Assembly (NCBI GenBank): GCA_025453735.1
Contig: JALOPY010000132.1
Coordinates: 1 to 6,858, forward strand
From: a bacterium
GTDB lineage: Bacteria > Zhuqueibacterota > Zhuqueibacteria > Thermofontimicrobiales > Thermofontimicrobiaceae
Reading direction: 5' to 3'
Length of the DNA: 6,858 nucleotides
How positions within the stretch are numbered: the stretch's first letter is position 1; every line of letters starts with the position of its first letter. Under the pieces are notes generated by a model. That model did no database searches and had not been told where the DNA came from. It saw only the letters and a list, made by a program, of their open reading frames with translations. A program made the translations under genes and the position numbers. Shown here piece after piece: positions 4,695 through 6,858 of the stretch.

Positions 4695-6088
4695 TGTCCT
4701 TTGAAATCAAAAAGATTATCTGATTTTTGCAATGCCAGATTTTTTAGTGCATTCGCATCGTCCAGAAATTCATCTGCCATTTGCTGCTGCCCCATTTCTT
4801 CCAGTAACCGACACGCCGTGATGATGCGAGTATGGATACAAAAATCGGTATAGGTCTGGGGCGAGCCGGGATAGGTGCTGTTGACGTGACAATTTCCCGC
4901 GCAGCCAAACCGGCAAAAGCAGCTTTCACATCGTGGCTTGGAATATACCAGATTGCGGAGCTGTTTGATCTTCTCGAAATCAATTTCCATTCTGCCATTT
5001 TGATAAACCTTGCCAACAGCTAAATCTAACTGCTTCTTATCCCAATCCTGCTTGAGTAGATAGCAACTGGCGATGGTTCCATCAGGATGCACGATCAATA
5101 CATCCCGACCGACCGGACACGAGGTGGTCTGTGCTTTGTCCAGTGAAATCGGGGCGTAAGCTGGCTCCACATGGTTTTCCCGCAATATTCGCCAGCTTCT
5201 CACGCAATGTTGGGCAAACAGATACGGATCGGGCGGATAAATTTTTGCCTGTTCTGTTTCATGATTTGGGGTGAGCGTTTCAAAATTGACTTTGTCCAGA
5301 TTGAATTCCTCACAAAACCATTGCGCTATTGCTTCCATTTCATCCACAGATTCTGAAGTGATGCAACATCGAATTGAAAGCTCGACGTTACAGGTCGATA
5401 AATATTTGAGATTATCCACTACTTTTTCGAAGCTGCCCTGACGAGAATTTTTGGGTCGTGTTTTATCGTGATACTTTTTAAATCCATCGAATGAGATGAC
5501 GATCCGATCGAAATACTCCTTAATGAAAATGCGCTGTCGCTCTGAAAAATAGCCATTGGTCAATGCTTCAAGGTGAGGTATGAGTCCTATTTTTGAACCG
5601 ACCAGCCTGGTATGATGCACGGCAATATCGATAATTTCCTGCTCAACAAATGGCTCGCCGCCAAAAAATTGGATCATAAAAAATTGCTTCTTTTTTTGCT
5701 CGGTCAATGCGGCAAAATAATCAATTGCCGATACGACGATGTCTGGATCGATGACTTCCTCTGGCGAAAGATTGGCGCCAAAGTCACAATAGACACAGGA
5801 CATGTTGCAGCGCCGGCTGGGGATGATTCCCAAAAATTGCGAATCCAGCTCCCCGGTGCGATCCGGATTTTGCACGGGCGGAGCTTGCAGCACAGAAAGT
5901 AAGTCAGCCAGTTCTGGCGTTAAAGAATCAGGATTGGATTTTGCCAATGCTTGCTTCACTTGCAAGACAGCCGCTTCATTAAGCAAGGCGGAAAGCTCGT
6001 GCAAGGGCGCATACAACAGAAATTTATCCAGCACCGGAAGAATGAATATCGAAGGGGTTGAATTATTGTTTTGCAAGTTTGTCTCCAT
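4691..6088 (-). CDS. Radical SAM/SPASM peptide-maturase-type enzyme
   Basis: This complete 465-aa enzyme has three parts. Residues about 12-90 form an N-terminal domain (FILPVLDKFLLYAPLHELSA) seen in a subset of SPASM proteins. The radical SAM barrel follows, with C94-x3-C98-x2-C101 (CNMSCVYC), GGEP at 143-146 and ISFDGFKKYHDKTRP at 198-211. The SPASM region has C324, C342 (HPDGTIASCYLL), then C387-x2-C390-x5-C396-x3-C400 and C417, the full pattern for two auxiliary 4Fe-4S clusters. C392 is an extra cysteine. Enzymes of this type install crosslinks, epimerisations or similar radical changes in peptides. The ATG at 6088 overlaps the upstream gene by 26 bases and has a poor ribosome site; an in-frame TTG at 6076 with GGAG six bases upstream is an alternative (461 aa). 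It is followed by the PqqD-like gene with an ATGA overlap. The exact reaction cannot be read from sequence. Confidence 0.93.
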   Translation of the reverse strand: METNLQNNNSTPSIFILPVLDKFLLYAPLHELSALLNEAAVLQVKQALAKSNPDSLTPELADLLSVLQAPPVQNPDRTGELDSQFLGIIPSRRCNMSCVYCDFGANLSPEEVIDPDIVVSAIDYFAALTEQKKKQFFMIQFFGGEPFVEQEIIDIAVHHTRLVGSKIGLIPHLEALTNGYFSERQRIFIKEYFDRIVISFDGFKKYHDKTRPKNSRQGSFEKVVDNLKYLSTCNVELSIRCCITSESVDEMEAIAQWFCEEFNLDKVNFETLTPNHETEQAKIYPPDPYLFAQHCVRSWRILRENHVEPAYAPISLDKAQTTSCPVGRDVLIVHPDGTIASCYLLKQDWDKKQLDLAVGKVYQNGRMEIDFEKIKQLRNLVYSKPRCESCFCRFGCAGNCHVNSTYPGSPQTYTDFCIHTRIITACRLLEEMGQQQMADEFLDDANALKNLALQKSDNLFDFKGQ

Positions 6089-6858
6089 GCCAGACGCCGC
6101 CGGATTTTTCGATATAAAATAATAGCATTTCTTTGGTCAATTCCCGGTTCAGTTCACACCGGTCGCTAAAACCAGACTCGCTGTCATCCTGCGATAAAAA
6201 TGCTTTGGGGGGACAGTCGCCTGCGCAATGCGGGAAGCAGAAGCATTCTTTTTTCGCACACATTTCCTGCCGGGATTTGATTTTTTCAAAGAGTCGTTCC
6301 CGTTTTGAAAAATCCATTTCAGGTTCATTTTTGCCGTTCAACGCACCATAGAAAAACAGCTCGCCCAGCTCGTGGCTACGATCATAGACTTCATAGCACG
6401 TCGTTAATTCATTGTCGTGGTTGATAATGAGCGCCTCGTGCGGAGCCATGCAAAAACTATTGGTGACCAGCCAGGGCCGGACGCCGGAATAGTACATGTG
6501 ACGCCCATGCTCAAATGCGATTTCCATGGCGTCCATAAACGCATGGATAAATTTGGCATTGTCCTTCAAAGCATTTCCTTGCAGTCTGGCGCGACCTGAC
6601 GTGAAAACTGGCTCGACTTGAAAGGTGCGGCATTGGGTATTGCGACATAAAAATTCCATGTTTTCCGGCAAACGCCCGACTGAATCATCCATCACACTCA
6701 TGCGGATGCCGTAAGGAATATTCTTCTGTTCGATGATTTTCAATGTTTGAAACACCCGTGCAAAACTGCCATTGCCATTGGCTGTCGGGCGCTGGTGATT
6801 CTGGATTTCTGCCAGTCCATCAAATGAAAATGAAACTTCAGAAACGCCATCGAGCAAT
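6063..6858 (-). CDS. Radical SAM/SPASM protein, C-terminal part (cut by right window edge)
   Basis: About 264 C-terminal residues are visible. The reading frame stays open to the edge, so the first codon seen (TTG at 6857) is internal. The fragment begins in the later part of the radical SAM barrel, with SFSFDGLAEIQNHQRP (9-24 of the visible part), a typical SPASM-protein motif. It then has a SPASM-type region: C136, C154 (NHDNELTTCYEVYD), C200-x4-C205-x1-C207-x3-C211-x3-C215 and a final C234. The cysteine spacing is close to that of the 465-aa enzyme, but the first step of the cluster is x4 instead of x2. The CxxxCxxC motif must lie outside the window. Its 3' end overlaps the next gene by 26 bases, so the two are coupled. 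It may be a paralogue working on the same or a related peptide. Confidence 0.9.
   Translation of the reverse strand, partial: LLDGVSEVSFSFDGLAEIQNHQRPTANGNGSFARVFQTLKIIEQKNIPYGIRMSVMDDSVGRLPENMEFLCRNTQCRTFQVEPVFTSGRARLQGNALKDNAKFIHAFMDAMEIAFEHGRHMYYSGVRPWLVTNSFCMAPHEALIINHDNELTTCYEVYDRSHELGELFFYGALNGKNEPEMDFSKRERLFEKIKSRQEMCAKKECFCFPHCAGDCPPKAFLSQDDSESGFSDRCELNRELTKEMLLFYIEKSGGVWHGDKLAKQ

Noticed and set aside
5612..6122. Plus-strand ORFs of 96 and 106 codons as possible precursor peptides
   Set aside because: They are shadows antisense to the 465-aa radical SAM gene, with no leader/core character.
6855..6857. Start codon of the right-edge radical SAM gene
   Set aside because: The codon is TTG within an open frame in mid-domain; the true start and the CxxxCxxC motif lie outside the window.

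Overview
The window looks like a chromosomal stretch of a moderately AT-rich, Gram-negative-type (diderm) bacterium. It carries a lipoprotein signal peptide, a membrane-anchored TPR protein and several oxygen-sensitive radical SAM enzymes, so an anaerobic or microaerophilic life is likely. The phylum cannot be fixed from sequence alone; the style of the TPR protein and the SPASM enzymes fits the FCB/Calditrichota/KSB1 neighbourhood, but this is a guess. Every protein gene and the tRNA read on the minus strand, so the order of expression runs from the right edge to the left.

Right part (about 3450-6858): a tightly packed minus-strand operon that looks like a peptide-modifying (RiPP-type) maturation locus. 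It holds the 3' part of one radical SAM/SPASM protein (cut by the right edge), a complete 465-aa radical SAM/SPASM enzyme, a 91-aa PqqD-like protein (probable RiPP recognition element) and a third, shorter radical SAM protein. Successive genes overlap by 26, 4 and 8 bases, which implies translational coupling. The third enzyme most likely starts at a GTG with a well-placed GGAG, not at the longer upstream ATG. No precursor peptide is visible, so the substrate is unknown; it may lie beyond the right edge. After a gap holding a roughly 100-bp imperfect inverted repeat rich in CTTTGTGT/ACACAAAG units comes a 312-aa U32-peptidase-like protein with an unusual cysteine-rich C-terminus (2333-3271), probably a functional partner of the radical SAM genes.

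Middle (about 1210-2220): an AT-rich lipoprotein gene of unknown function with homopolymer tracts, then a bidirectional hairpin terminator (1416-1450), then about 200 bases without a convincing gene. That stretch could be a small plus-strand RNA or the remains of a decayed gene.

Left part (1-1220): a near-consensus minus-strand promoter drives a tRNA-Arg(CCT), followed by a membrane-anchored TPR protein of YfgM/TPR_21 style. A clear intrinsic terminator follows, and then the 5' part of rimP (ribosome maturation factor), cut by the left edge. rimP normally heads the rimP-nusA-infB operon, so this side is housekeeping DNA while the right side is accessory metabolism.
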